In this document: positions 63,980 through 64,000 of the stretch, in pieces
How positions within the stretch are numbered: position 1 is the first letter of the stretch
Layout of the letters: each line of letters opens with the position of its first letter
Assembly (NCBI GenBank): GCA_958295645.1
Contig: OY282361.1
Coordinates: 2,756,501 to 2,820,500, forward strand
Direction of reading: 5' to 3'
Length of the DNA: 64,000 nt
Origin: Longimicrobiales bacterium
GTDB taxonomy: Bacteria; Gemmatimonadota; Gemmatimonadetes; Longimicrobiales; Gaopeijiaceae
Translations under genes and position numbers: made by a program
Notes under the pieces: model-generated
Told to the model about the DNA's origin: nothing
Databases searched by the model: none
Seen by the model: the letters and a program-made list of their open reading frames with translations, nothing else

Positions 63980-64000
63980 GTCGCCTCCAGCGAAGAGGCT

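Overview
The window is GC-rich (about two thirds by eye) and comes from a Gram-negative bacterium: it carries a Kdo transferase and a heptosyltransferase-type gene for LPS core, a TonB-dependent receptor, and lipoproteins with lipoboxes. A BNR-repeat VPS10-like secreted protein, a six-bladed beta-propeller protein, two SSS symporters and a minimal zincin together look like Gemmatimonadota. That placement is inference from gene content and was not tested.

Layout. 1-5 kb: an LPS region with waaA (minus strand), then GT2, GT9 and a second near-identical GT2, with a duplicated 107-bp leader. 5-14.8 kb: housekeeping genes (Zn alcohol dehydrogenase, HU, a small membrane protein and a lipoprotein, a rhodanese, a Tat-signal aminotransferase, thioredoxin reductase, fumarase, a pteridine reductase-like SDR) plus one OLD-like ATPase-Toprim gene. 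14.8-22.8 kb: a minus-strand run, apparently one transcript, from a fatty acid hydroxylase-like gene through thrB, thrC and a zincin to a large BNR-repeat protein. 22.9-24.8 kb: a two-gene sodium symporter unit ending in a tandem repeat. 24.8-33.7 kb: a minus-strand operon of a methyltransferase, a fused 4Fe-4S/NrfD membrane subunit, a molybdopterin enzyme without a Tat signal, a TorD-type chaperone, a SulP transporter and a TrkA-N channel. 33.8-38.3 kb: a lipoprotein, a Rieske oxygenase, a sugar nucleotidyltransferase and a sodium/sugar symporter. 59-64 kb: galactokinase, a beta-propeller protein and a TonB receptor.

38.3-58.9 kb is a defence island. Its frame is a BREX type 1-like system: a brxA-position gene, brxB, brxC, pglX, pglZ and brxL, mostly joined by 4-nt stop/start overlaps. 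Between brxC and pglX lie about 6 kb that no standard BREX locus needs. First comes a plus-strand pair with its own promoter-like site, a UvrD-like helicase and a DUF2290-like protein. Then comes a KTSC-domain gene, and then a minus-strand cassette running away from pglX: a 3-TM protein, a 38-residue single-TM protein lying in frame behind the TAA of the 3-TM gene, and a MinD/ParA-like ATPase with the variant P-loop KGGVGRST. A truncated copy of the 3-TM gene sits at the far side of KTSC and the ATPase in direct orientation. An AlbA/HATPase gene is coupled to pglX, followed by a 30-codon remnant-like ORF and a pair of inverted repeats before pglZ.

How the genes may work together: BREX would mark self DNA through PglX and block phage through BrxC, PglZ and BrxL; the nested helicase pair and ATPase/membrane cassette are candidate additional defence modules. 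The island lies between a nucleotidyltransferase-symporter pair and galK, which together would make a plausible galactose operon, so it may have inserted there. The nested cassette is the best candidate for an undescribed system; no homology search was possible.
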